From contig BTRK01000002.1 of the NCBI GenBank assembly GCA_036245805.1, forward strand, positions 12,148,689 through 12,212,688: a stretch of 64,000 nucleotides of DNA, written 5' to 3'. Source of the DNA: Pristionchus mayeri (taxonomy: Eukaryota > Nematoda > Chromadorea > Rhabditida > Neodiplogasteridae). Under the pieces are notes generated by a model. That model was given only the letters and a program-made list of their open reading frames with translations. It ran no database searches and was not told the DNA's origin. This document shows positions 47,301 to 59,400 of the stretch, one piece after another. A program made the translations under genes and the position numbers. The first letter of the stretch is position 1; each line of letters starts with the position of its first letter.

Positions 47301-49326
47301 CCCCAGATACCATACATCTCTGCCTCAGATGCCCACCCGGCCACTCCTTTGGAATCTGTTCTTTCTACCGTGTCTCTCAAATATATTTGAAGTATACATA
47401 ATGCCTCTAAACATTTCAGTGTCGGGCGTCGCGGAATTTCCTTAAAAAGTCAAGATCGAAGTTGGAGGAGTTCCAAAGGTGGGGGAAACCAGGGGTTGTT
47501 GGGTAGATTTGGTATCCCCTTATTGGGACATTGAGGGTGGGCGGCGCAAGCTGCCTGGATGAGAAGAGCAGGAAGCTGGATCAGGTGAGACAAGAGTGAG
47601 AGTGCCCACAATGATTAGAAAGATTATAATTTTCATAGTGTGAGGAATAACGACTAACTGGGTTGGCTCCTCTCACAGTCGCTTCTGCTTGTGCCATGCG
47701 TCGTGCGAATACTACACCCACGGCGGGCATAACTATCTCTTTCAATTCTTTTCGCATGGTTCGGTAGCAAGGAAGGGCGAGCCGCATTGCTTTTCCAGCC
47801 TCCAGTAGTCTCTGAATGCCGTTCCTGGGTTATTGCACATTGCGATCGTTCATACTAAGTAGTTCTACTTTCCAATAGATTTATATAGACTAACCGGGAG
47901 TGAAACTGCAGTGGTGTGCACTGCTGTTGTCAACTTAATGTTTCCTTCGAAGTAGCCTTCGATCACCGGTTGAGAAGACCACTTGACTATCCTTTCACAC
48001 ACGTTACAAAACCATTCCAGGCACAGAGCTGATCCTACGGTGTGCGACTTGAAGGAGTCGTCCTTTATCTCCTTCATGCCACACTCGTGGCAGCGAGAGA
48101 AGAGGGATAGGAGGCAGTCCATCTTGACTAGAACGTAATCGGTGCGTAGTTTAGTGGTGGGTGGGTCACATAGGACACCAGTTTCTGACGTCACTTCGGA
48201 TAGCATCGTTTGTTGAGATTGGACGTAGGACTAAATTGATATGCCAATATATGAAGTATTATTTTCTCGTTATTGTCCTAGCAATAAATGATACTAGTGC
48301 ATTTCAATTATTGTTTCGTTTATGGATTTCATTTGAATAAAGCTAATAGCAATTAGTAAGGAGGTTTTCGTCGTTTCTCTAATTGATTTTTCTTTCTGTT
48401 TTTTTCTCTATTGTTTTTGAATTTCGAGATTCTTTGAATAAATATATTGTTGTACGTACTTGAGAGATAGTGTGTTGTGGAGTCGGCATGTGGAACGGCA
48501 GGTCGGACATTGAATCGGCTATGTCATCTACCATATCGATTGGCTCGTGCACTAAGGGCTCGAACTGTAATAGTAAATATCCGTTTAGATGTATCCTCGC
48601 CCCAACGGGCCTATATTTTCTCTGATTGCCTCCCAGAGCGTACTATGATATAATTCTAGTCTTTCGGAAATAAAGAATTCGACTCTTGAACCTCGTCGTG
48701 ATCTGCTCTCTGAAGACGAGGAGGGCTTTCTGTCTGCTCACGATGCTAAACACACGATTTAGTGGGAAAAGTGGTGTATACTATTCGTGTTAAAATGGAC
48801 ATGTTTGCATGTACTATTGCCTCCTCTGGGCCTGTATTGTATTACCTCTCCAGGGCATACTATTGCATAATTATAGCGGATATCGGAAATATAGAAATAC
48901 GTCCTTGCCTGGTCTTGATCTTGGTCCACCCTCTGAAGACGTTGTGGACCTTCCCCCCTTCTCCCTTCCCGATGCTAAACTAGCGGAGTAAGGCAATCGA
49001 CAAATACTTGATGATACAATTGAAAATCTTTACAGCATTGCTCAGTACAACCCACAGGCAACAATGACAATAACGCAAGTAAGGTAATGACTCACATCAT
49101 CAGGCAACGAGTTTTTCTTGTCGATCGAGTCCTTAAAGTGGTTGTGACAGAGTCTAGCCCGCTTGCCTTGTGCTTGAACGCTCGCAACTTTCTCCTCCAA
49201 TGCTAAGAACTCGTCGTGGATGAGGTTGAAGCGGAGAAGCCATTCCCTTCTCAGCTCGGGAGTGGACGGAATGACGCGAGTATCGCTCGAGCGCAGTGGA
49301 CAGGCGATGCACGTATATGTCGCCAT
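44387..49326 (-). CDS. THAP-domain protein with transposase-derived catalytic region
   Basis: Minus-strand exons: 49326-49096, 48564-48460, 48230-47895, 47811-47659, 46764-46626, 46580-46507, one or two near 46500-46220, 46145-45981, 45943-45693, 45301-45121, 45028-44387. Exon 1 is a THAP-type C2CH zinc finger (CIACPLRSS..REWLLRF..LCHNHF), a DNA-binding module typical of P-element-like transposases and domesticated derivatives. Later exons match a nematode/arthropod transposase-like family: VKMDCLLSLFSRCHECG, VKWSSQPVIEGYFEGNIKL, VAVDGRYSHMGH (candidate catalytic Asp), QIVHHCDFWHLVKGLNK, and SQVAYDEKVKLAVMHHN. The last exon is unrelated: an acidic region and a GRGRGRG-rich basic tail. Many introns and no flanking inverted repeats argue for a host gene of transposon origin. 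Phase between 46507 and 46220 was not resolved. Confidence 0.65.
47042..47330. repeat. About 116-bp tandem repeat, 2.5 copies
   Basis: Unit beginning ACCGTACCTAATCGATAGTA and ending TTTATTTTTAGAAAATCGAG is repeated twice, plus a partial third copy. The words CTACCGTAACC recur inside. Copies are about 95% identical by eye, implying recent expansion. It lies in the intron between the fourth and fifth exons of the THAP gene. Confidence 0.85.
48600..48985 (+). repeat. Diverged tandem duplication in the first THAP-gene intron
   Basis: Two stretches (about 48600-48760 and 48815-48985) share a series of words in the same order: CCTCCCAGAGCGTACTATGATATAAT / CCTCTCCAGGGCATACTATTG, TCGGAAATA, CTCTGAAGACG, GATGCTAAAC. 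The second reads through as an open frame on the plus strand, but there is no other sign of coding. Confidence 0.5.
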
Positions 49327-51013
49327 AAACTAACTAAACTGATAGCAACTTGAAGCAATAAACACGGAATGAGAACGAAAATGAGGACATGCAATGACAT
49401 AAAGTAACTGGTTTAACACCGTTATTAGCCGTAATATGTTTAATCCTGCGTTCACCAATACAAATCAGAACACCGAAAAGGGAATACAACGTAAATTACT
49501 GAAAAAAGCAAAACAATATAAAGAAATATCCCAATTAAACCGAAGGAAAATTAAACCCTTGGCATGGCCTGGCATAGGCAAAAATCAATTGGGAAAAATA
49601 CCGTATTTTTTTCCAAATTCGCTCTAATACAGTAATTGTCCCATGTTTCCTAATTCACTCTCCCCAATAAATACCATTCTCCGGCTTTGCCCATTTTCTC
49701 GTTTAAACAATTTTTTAAAATTATTTTGAAACATTGCATTAATATGAGGGGACGAAGCCTCGCAAATTAAGACAAACTTGTTTTTCGATTTCCGGATCCC
49801 TTTAAATGAAGAGGAGTCATTACTCGCTGTGCGTCGGAATGAAATGACAGTTCCACACATAGGCAAGTTGTTTTTACAGGGTTTTGGGCCGCCTAACTTA
49901 CGAAAAGTTATAAGTATGGCAAGCTATATTTTGAAATATCTACAATTTGAGGTGGGAACTCGATTCAGTTGGTTTCCTCTCCTATTCTGAGCTTTCGTCA
50001 GTCCATTTACATCCAATTTCCTCTGAACTTTGTTTAGTGTATTCGGATGGTCGAAATTTCACGCATGAGACTGCTCGATATTCGGCAGTATTCAAGATTG
50101 AAGCTGAAGAAAGCTCACTTGCTCAATTCATTTAAATTGCTTACCCGCTAGAGAATCTAGAGGTAAAGTGCTGGGACTCTTCGATAACTTGCGGCGGATT
50201 TGGTTGCTTAGCGGACACAGGACACCACGAATCGAACACCCTCAGGGTCGCTAGCGGCGCTGATTTGAGGGATTCAAGGGCTTGATTTGTTCTTCAACGC
50301 GCACCTTTTTCCGGCCATATCTAGTGATTTTGCAGTTCGCAGGACTGAACGATAAGATAAGGCACACATTGAGGGGATTAGGCTCTTTCTCCAGTGTAAA
50401 GTTACGATTTCCATACTGGGATAATTATTAGCTCCTCCGTAATGAGTGTTGCTGCTTTTTTTCCTTAGAAAAAAAACGCTTGCTGAAAACGAATTTGAAA
50501 GTTTTTTTTAATATAAAAAACATATTTTTGAACACTCTTTGCTATTTCGATTGTTTGCTTAACAACGAAATTGATTACATCTCCATTCAGACACCAGCTT
50601 CAATTTTCTCCATGAATACGGTCTTCCTGGCGACATTGATCATTTTAAGCTTTTATTCAGATAATCACGGATGGCCGGCTCTTTAGTTTCTTGCTCATCG
50701 AGCTGATAACGCTGGGCAGTAATGGTGCGTGTGGTACCAAGCGCGAAAGAGTCAGGGGTTTTCCTCTTATCTTGAGAATCTCGAACCATGAAACGATATC
50801 GATTCATCTCAAGCGTGTCAGTTAGTGAGCAATGACACAAGCTCCAGCACCACGGAAAAGGTTCGAGAATTTCGTCTTTGGTAACATATTTAGGATTTCG
50901 AGAAGTTATAATTAAAATTAACACTGACATAGCTGTGTTCTGTCGCGAGCCCAGACTATAACACGAGAAATACTTTACCATTTTAGAAATTGTTACTACA
51001 ATAATGGATCGTC
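49327..51013. other. Intergenic, no gene seen
   Basis: Upstream region of the minus-strand THAP gene and the plus-strand transporter. No recognised RNA gene, repeat or coding exon. A possible 5' exon of the transporter was searched for and not found. Confidence 0.4.
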
Positions 51014-53260
51014 ATGGTCACTTTGCCAATCATCACATTGATATCGTCTTACAATGGAATGGCTCATGGAGGTGAGACTGATTTTATCAATTATACATTA
51101 CCCAGAATTTTAGGATTATTGCCACTGATTCGGGAAAGTTTCGCATTAACAGATTCTCAAGCTGCTAGTATGCAGGTTCAATCTCTTTCTTGCTTGAACA
51201 ATATTTGGTTTTCAGACCTTTTCAACTATTTCACACGGTGTGACCTTTACTATTATGTGGCTTTGCGGCGATTTTCTGCCCAAAAAGTACCTTTCCTTAT
51301 TTTATTCGCGGAAATATAATAATTGCAGGCCAATATTCATTCTCTCGCTAACTGTTTGGATAATTCTCAGCTTAGGCCAGGCATTTGTCTCAACGGGACA
51401 GTTCTGTGTATGAAAATCGATGAAATTGTAAAAATATATTTTCGAAAATATGCTATTCGTGAAATCATTCTAGTTATTCGGCCTCCTGCAATCTCTTTCA
51501 GCGGGTGCGGTAAAAAATTTCGCTATTCTTGTGACCATCATCCAAGCTGAATATTTCACAGGTTGATCTTTTCGAAAATGATAACACACAGTGATATTCA
51601 GATAAATATCTGACTGTCGCCATTACATCTACGATAATGGCTAGGACCATTTCGGTGTTGGTTTTTTCGATATTTTCATGAAAGTTAACCGCTACAGCCG
51701 TAAGTTGAATTACGTTATATTGAATTCGAATAACTGAAAAATACAAATATTTCTCAGCATGATAGCCGCGCCAGTTAACGGGATTATCGTTGAGAACAAT
51801 ATCAGCTGGAGAATTGGATTGGCCATTGGGCCAATCATGATGATCCCGTTTTTCATCCTATCCATCATCTTCCTGCGACGGAGCAAAACAGTGTCAATGC
51901 CGCATCCGATAGAGCTGTTACGAAATGCCCTCGGTGTTTTGAGAAAGTGAGATGGAAGAGTAACGTGAATTTTAATATCAACATAATTTTCAGCCTATCT
52001 TACGTATTGCTAGTTGCCTCACAATGTGTGAACATGTTTTACGCTGGGCCTTTGGTATTCTGGAGGACATCCATGAACTTATATGCGATTGAGACCTACC
52101 CGGAGATCTTTCTCGGTCTGTCCTATGCACTGTAAGCGAGCAAAGTAAATTACCATGTGAGAAGACAAATACAATTCAGAGTTTCTACTTTGACTGTTAC
52201 TTTTGATTTCATCGGAGCTTTCACAGGCTCTTTTGTGGTGCCGTAACACGTAACATGACACAGGTTATTTATCATTGATTCTGAATCGCGAGTATCACGT
52301 TTAAAAGTCTTTTAGAAACTCGAGTCTGGCACTGGAGTCTGCGCTTGCCTTCCATCCTTGGACCTAGCTCTTCCGATCATATTCGCTATCTTATCTGCTG
52401 GTCAGACATCGCACTTCGTCATTCAGCTAATAATGCTCACGACGAACTTTCCTATTTTTATGGTGAGTGTTCGATTTCATTTTCTGAACTATTTTGATTT
52501 AAAAAAAATGAATTGTCTGTAATTGTTGCATTTCAGTCGATGTTCTTCGTTGAAGGCCTCATCGACACCGGTGTATCGCTTAGCATTATTAAAATGATTT
52601 TGGTAAATCGTGAATCATTACATTTTGACGTTTGAAGACAGCTTCAAATTTGAAGATATTTTGTCATTACTATTACTGGGGCACCGAGGCTCAATAATTG
52701 CCAAACGCTCGAAAACTCAGTTTCTTAGGCTGAGAAAAATACGTTTCAGGCGATAACTCCAGCAAGGCAGCGATCTTCCGCCCTCACGATGCGCCGCTTG
52801 CTCTATTCAGTAACTGTCGTTCCGGCTCCTCAAATACTCGCTGCTGTATGTTTTTCAGTCGACAAATATGCTAAAATGCATTAATAATCATAACTGTAAA
52901 ACAGTTATTTCTCGCTAGCAATGAGTTCGAGTAGAAACTACAGATACTTGCACTTGCTACTGAGAAATGAAAGCTTTTCAGATCTCCGACTACCTCCGGG
53001 GCGATTCGATCGCTCCCGCGGACCGACTTGTAGCCCTTCAAAAAGTAGATTTATAATTATATTTTTACTATATTTATTTTGTGTAAAAGCTAAGGAACGT
53101 TGTTCAGACATTCCTCTACACATGGGGAATTCCCTTGTCGAGTACGGCCCTGTGCTTCGTTCAGCTCCGATTCTACAAGGGAGATTTGATGTGCGCGAAG
53201 AAGATTAATGAGACGGAAAAGGGAGAGACTTCTCCGTTGATTGGTGGAAAGTCCGACTGA
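51014..53260 (+). CDS. Spinster-like MFS transporter, copy 2 (damaged 5' end?)
   Basis: Plus-strand exons follow the same order as the two other copies: MVTLPIITLISSYNGMAHG, GLLPLIRESFALTDSQAAS, HGVTFTIMWLCGDFLPKK, PIFILSLTVWIILSLG, VTIIQAEYFTG, DKYLTVAITSTIMARTIS, ISWRIGLAIGPIMMIPFFIL, FLRRSKTVSMPHPIELLRN, GPLVFWRTSMNLYAIETYPE, TGVCACLPSLDLALPIIFA, RRLLYSVTVVPAPQ, ISDYLRGDSIAPADRL, then a last exon from about 53113 to TGA at 53258-53260 with an acidic Glu/Lys tail. Two doubts. The codon before WIVMVTLP, where the paralogues have Cys-Arg-Glu/Asp, is TAA. No GT donor in the required phase follows the DKYLTVAITST exon. The gene could start at the internal Met or be decaying. Confidence 0.6.
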
Positions 53261-53668
53261 GATCAAGTTGTAAGACTAAGTGAAGCAAAATAAGTTCGTT
53301 TCACAAACATATGTAAACTTGATTTTTTCATCTGTTTTTTATTCAATCGAATGTGCATTGTTGTGGAATCGTAGAATCCGTAAGATCTAAACAATATTAA
53401 AGGAAAGGGCAAATGAAACACGGTCACCATCACAGTTTTATTTTACAAATTGCACAACCGCGGAAGTTGGCAAGGGCAAAAACATAGGACTTTTGAGTGA
53501 ATGTTTCGTTTTTTTGTAACCTTGTTTCGCTACTCTTATACAATTTTATGGTGTACACAATGAACGGTTCGTATCGGCACGCTTCCTTATTTATTTTTGA
53601 AAAAAACAATTATTTTCTTTAAGTTACGATTAAGTTACGACAAACAGACAAATCGTTCGCTAATTATT

Positions 53669-55936
53669 CTACCCGTCATAAAGCAAGGGTGACGTTTCAT
53701 CATCGATTTTCGCATTCATGAGTTTCCGATTCTCTGTATCCTTCTTGTAAAATCGCAAAATTATGAAACACAACGAGGTGCTCACAACTGGAACAACCCA
53801 CGTGAAAAGAAAGGCCTGAAAATTGTCGAAGATAAATGATATATGAGTAAAACTAACTGCTCGGAGCGCAGTAAGCCGGTTCAGTAAATCAGTGGAATCA
53901 CCACGGATCAAGTCTGAGATCTAAATAACATTCTAGTACTGGGTTAAAAAACGATATTTTGTTATTCTTACAAGCCCAATAATCTGAGCTGAGGGCATGT
54001 CGCCAATGGCTACCACCAACTTGAGAAGAGAGAAGGCGGAGGCACGCTGACTTGGTAGTGTTGTGCTCTACAGTTACACTTTTTTTTTGTATTTTCATAT
54101 ATTTCACGATTTGTTTCACCAAAATAATGTGAATGTTGTTCAATACGAGTCCGTCACCCGATAGTCCATCCAGAAAGGAACAAACATGAAATGCAATCAA
54201 GTATAAACAAATTATTTAGATGTTTAATCAACTTACTGTTAAGATCGGCAAACTCTTCGTGACTATCATTACTTGTCCCGCGAAAACTAATGTGGCGATT
54301 GTTGAGCTCATTGCGTATACAATGGGAATGGCTTGGGAAGTTGGTGGAAAAATTCCACACAACCCAGACTCAAGAGCCTAAAAACTCGAATATTCTAAAA
54401 TCAATTGAAGTATTTATAAAATTTCGAACGTGATTCAGCCAAGGAATCATGAACGCTCCGAAAATCATTCCAGTGAACGTTGCCGATGCTGTTAGCGATG
54501 AAACACTGAACTCGATTTCAAGTTGTGTTTTCAAGTATTGCAATGCTTACACGGGATAAGAAAGCCCGAGAAATGTGTCCGAATTTGCCTGGAAGGCATC
54601 ATAAATAAGTGAAGGCAACCAGAATGTGAGCGACTTTGAATAGAACAATGATAAGCATTGCGAAAGGACCAGCAATGAGTATGTGCGACTGAAAATACAA
54701 ATAACATCTGCCATATATAGTGAATGCTTACATGCGCAGCACTCGGATTGAGTTCCTAAGAATTGTAATAGGATGAGGTATGGATACTTTAGCACTTTTG
54801 CGAAGAAATATTGCTGACGAGATCAATAGAGGAATCGAACATGCCGGGGAAATGATTTTCCCCAACTGCCATCCTCTTTCATTCGCAACGAGAAACGAGT
54901 TAATGGTTGAAGACAGTAACCTGCATCAGTATTGCCTTACAAATGCATAATTGATTACTCACAGAGAGAGTGATTCTCCGATAATATTTGCCGCCATTGC
55001 GAAAGAAAGATGCTTTCCTAAAAATAATTGTAATGAATTGATCGTACCCCGAAAAAAATGAACCTCCGAAATATTCGGCTTGAAGAACGTTCACTAGAAT
55101 ACGAAATACTTCAACTGAAACGGATGAAAACGATTGCAGAAGTAGGAACAGCTTAATAAATATTGACTACATTTGACAGATCATTAACTACCCAAAACTG
55201 CTTCTCCGTGACCAATATCGAGGCGAATTGGAAAAAAATCCAGAGTATCATTGAAGACAGAAAAGCGGTTCTACAAATACGTTGTTGTTTTCTTCAAAAT
55301 ATTACGACTGTACTTACTTTGTGGGAAGGAAATCACCGAACAACCACATTGCAGTGAACGCGGTCACATGAGCGATTGAGCCAGATGTCTGAAATAATTT
55401 ACATTCGAGGGTGGGAAATTTCGTGATTCAAAACGAATTGACTAAGTAACTGTGACAATCGGCTTGTTTAATCTGTCAGAAATGTGCGAGAAAAGTTGCG
55501 TAAAAAGTTGCGTAAAAAGTTCGCGAACTTTTCATCGACCTGGTTAGAGAAAGAGAGAGAGCATGCGAAATGGAGAGAATCAGAAGTTCGCGAACTTTTT
55601 ACGCAACTTTTTCTCGCACATTTCTGACAGATTAAACAGGCCGAATATTTCTTTTTCCTCTCTCCATTTTTCTTTTAATTATTGCGTGGATTACCTTCAT
55701 AAGCGCCGCTTCTGAGTCGTTTATGTTGAAATAGCTCTGAATCAGTGGCAATAGGCCTCAATGATTGAATATTAAAAATATATAAAAAATATTTACTTCC
55801 GAGTCCGAAGTTATCGAAAGACGACAGCATCATGATCATGGGTAGAGTCAATAGCACAATCCATTCTCGGCATGACAACTTCTTCAAGTATGTGAATTAA
55901 TCAAAAATAATTAACATACAATAACACCTGTTTCAT
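53669..55936 (-). CDS. Spinster-like MFS transporter, copy 3
   Basis: It starts with a tiny exon coding only MKQ (55936-55928), joined in phase to LSCREWIVLLTLPMIMM (TM1). Next come SLLPLIQSYFNINDSEAALM, HVTAFTAMWLFGDFLPTK, TAFLSSMILWIFFQFASILV, LVNVLQAEYFGGKHLSFAMA, NERGWQLGKIISPACSIPL, FLRKSAKVSIPHPITILRN, SKSLTFWLPSLIYDAFQA, FLGLSYPV and AFLFTWVVPVVSTSLCFIIL, ending ETSPLLYDG with the stop at 53669-53671. The ETSPLL tail also occurs in copy 2 (and a related Leu-Leu in copy 1); acidic di-leucine motifs of this kind direct proteins to lysosomes. The first intron pair holds a 184-bp palindrome. Convergent with copy 2, with only about 400 bp between the stop codons. Confidence 0.75.
55460..55643. 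repeat. 184-bp perfect-end palindrome in a transporter intron
   Basis: CGGCTTGTTTAATCTGTCAG and CTGACAGATTAAACAGGCCG bound mirrored blocks including AGTTCGCGAACTTTT, itself a palindrome. One arm has an extra copy of AAAAAGTTGCGT. It lies in an intron of spinster-like copy 3; MITE-like, no coding. Confidence 0.85.
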
Positions 55937-56408
55937 GATGCTTGAGCTCACTCTGAGAGCAATCAATCGAAAAAAAAGTGGTGCGATTGTTTCAAGCTCC
56001 TATCGTTCTCATGGGTTTTTGACCGCTTAAGATAAGCGAGCCCGAGTGTCATTTTTGATTGTTCGCATACGTAAAAATCGACCCACTCAATGTTGCAAAT
56101 CATCGAACTATCAACTTCGTTCAATCAATCGTATCGCCATGTTAACATATGCACAATATTCTCGTTTTCAGAATAAATTATTTTTATCGGACTTTGATCG
56201 TAACGAACGATCAGCAAAAAAGATAAGCGATTGCATGAGAAGTAGGCACGTACACTAAAAAAGACGGCACTGGCACTACAGGCAATACACAATTACGAAC
56301 AAAAGTTGAGAATAAATATGCTTTGGAAACGGGCAAAACCTATCTCATAAGGTACACAAGAGATCTTACACTTCAAAGGGAACTTACAATTACATTTAAT
56401 AACTAACT

Positions 56409-59400
56409 CTAACGACGAAAGGGTTTACGAATCATTCTGAGGTAGATGCGAAGGAGGACAAGCAATATGATGACTATGACAGCTACGATTGCGCATATAA
56501 CGCCCCAAATGGAGTCGAAGAAGGCACTGACGTCGTCAAATACTTGACCAAGACCAGCAAGGAAGCCCTCCTTCCTTTCCTCGATCCGCTTCTCGACCTC
56601 TTCGACGAGTTTGGTGAGATTGGCGAGGTGGCGACGGGCTCCGGTTGCGAGCACCTGCAAATTCATGAACATAATTCAAATAATTTGAAATAATAGTAAT
56701 AATTATAGTAATGATACTGATGATAATAATACTAATTCGAAACCTCATTATTTCACTGTTTCAAATGCCAGCCAATTCGCATGCGCCGGACGTGCCCATA
56801 CAATTGGAGTGGGCTATTGAACCGTCCCGATAACAGTACCAGACAATACGTAGTAGCTGTTTTCTCCCAAAACGCCATCATACCTCTTACTCGCCATCGG
56901 ATAGTACGTGAACATCATTGAGCAGTTGTTCCAACTAGACGCAGAAGGACTACCATATCTCATGTTTGTCGTGTCGAGCGCTTGCTAATGCCCTCAACAC
57001 CCGCCATATATACCCTGCTAGGATCTTGTGTTCGTAGACCACGAAATCAAGTCGTTTAGATCACGCCTACTTGCGTCGTTTGGCCAGCCGAAAGGAATCT
57101 ATTTCTAGCGAGTTCAAAGGCTCTCTGACTCCACTGTACATCCGGCGGTACATCTCTATTGACCGGCATATATCGGGTGCATCTTTAATGGGAAAGCGAG
57201 ATCAAACTGCCTATTCTTTGGGTGCGTTCAAAGGTGATTGGACATAGGAGGGAGGGGAGGCGAGAATTTACGAGCTATCGACACCCACATGCAGATATCG
57301 AGACCAAATGACGTTTGTCCAGAGATGCAGTTCATTTGTTTCTCTCATGATTGTGAATACGAATCTGATCACTTCGATGTTTTGCGATTTTAGTTATTGT
57401 TCTTGTATTTTCTCATTTTCTCGACCTCTTTGAGCAGTGGGATCAAATCATTCTGAAAGATAAATATGTGAAAATAACCTCTTGCGACCTAACAGCGAGG
57501 TCTCGTCGGTGTCTGGTAGTGCATTTCACGCTGTCGTTCCCGAACTTGAAGACTTCTCCTAGACATATTACCGTATGATATTCACATTGTTTCAGAGATA
57601 TTTGTCCTTGGGAACAAAAACGAATCTATCATACCTGATCGACAGTGAATTAACAGATTCGCCTTCTCAATAGGGTGCCGGCTCTCCGATCCATTCGTAT
57701 GTGTGTACATCAAGGTCTGAAATGATTTTTTCGCCTTTGTATTACCGATGGATGGCGTCACAAAAATCCGGCAGCAATCCATTCTGAGCACTCTACTGCA
57801 GGCCATTCTAGTGAGGAAGCTCACAGCATGAGGATAATCAGTTCATGCAAAGCCATCTCAATGTTTTATTCACCTTAGAATTCGTAACCACGATCATGGC
57901 ATCCCTTGTCTCCTGCATCCAGAGAATCCTTTCTGGCGCTGCCATGGGGACCACGTATTGCGGGACGGAGTCGGAGGGTTGCTGACGCTCGCAAAGCACG
58001 GTGCGACCGGTCTGAATTATAGTGCCATAATGAATCCTGTTTGCGATTTCTCCCTAACTATGCACTTTCCATAGCAAAGCAAACCGAAGTATCCTATTTT
58101 TCGTTAAATTATCTCTTTATTCAATGTACTGGCGCAGTTTCGTGCATCAACAGTCTCAGTTTATGACACTCACCAGATCAGGTATGCACTCCTTCACGTA
58201 AATCTTGGTTCCATTCCAATCAAGGAGGTAGTTCTTCCTGGCCGAAACGAGCATTGATCCGTCCTCCATGCTAGCACCAGTCATAATCTCCTGAAGGATG
58301 AACGTTTGCCTATTTTTTCGGTTGAATGCTCAATGTAAAAATAATAGAAACTACTCGAGCGATTGGTTGATTACATCATACAGCAGTTGGCTCGTCCCTG
58401 CTTCTCGGAGCATCTTCGACTCAGCCATTGTCACCGATAGCTGTCCGTTGTCCTCAGAGCACGAGAGCACTTTCGCCTTCGTTGTGTCCACGATTTTCTG
58501 AATTCGTCCTCATACATTTTTAATTAGAAACGAGAGCGATTGAATCCCTATTTAATACGTTTATATTATTTTGCAAATGTCAAATAAACACATCAAATAA
58601 ACTTTAGGGAGATATCACCTTGTCGAAGCGAACAGTGCTGAGCTCCGGAAACATATATCCACCACTTGCTAGGAGTGTCCATTTGGTCCGCTCCAATTGA
58701 ATTTGACGATCACAGAGAATCGATCTGCGAAATATTGATTATAATAATTTCCTTACAAATCGAAGTTGAAAATATAGTAAACCTACTCGTCAAGTGCGCT
58801 CTGAGAGTTGCGCGACGCGTTAAACCCGTTAAACATGTCTTCTTCCAACAGGCTGATCTGAAAATTATTTGTAGGAACACTGCTATCGCAAGAAATGAGA
58901 GTAATATGAAAGGCAAACATCGTACCGATTCCCTTAATGAGTACCAGCTGTATGCATCTAGAGCTACACTTGCTGTCCATGCTATTATGTTCCATCGGTT
59001 GCTCCAGGCTGTCTTCAGGAATTCTGAGAGTAGATAATTTATGAATCCAGTATAATTCGAATTTTGCAGTCACGAATCATAGTGTTGTAGTAAAAACACT
59101 GTAGAAAAAAACGCTGCACAATCCCGGACAAACGTCCGAATCGTCGTTATAAATGTGTGATAATTCCTAATAGGATAGTCCCCTGTATCTTTACAGTTGC
59201 CTTGATCTAGTGTATTGGGGTGTCCGGAAAGTTCGTATAATTTTTTGTTTTTATTTTTTTATTCAATGCTTTACAATTCTCAGTGACCAATGTATGCCCC
59301 CTTCTTTCTCACTACCTCCCTCCAGCGATTGGGCAAGGTCTCGATTCCTCTCTTCCAGAATGGGGGTTTCTTCGAGACCGCCCAGTTCACGAAAGCCCTC

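Noticed and set aside
47042..47330. Possible CRISPR-like array
   Set aside because: The units are contiguous with no unique spacers, the host is a eukaryote, and only 2.5 copies are present: an ordinary minisatellite.
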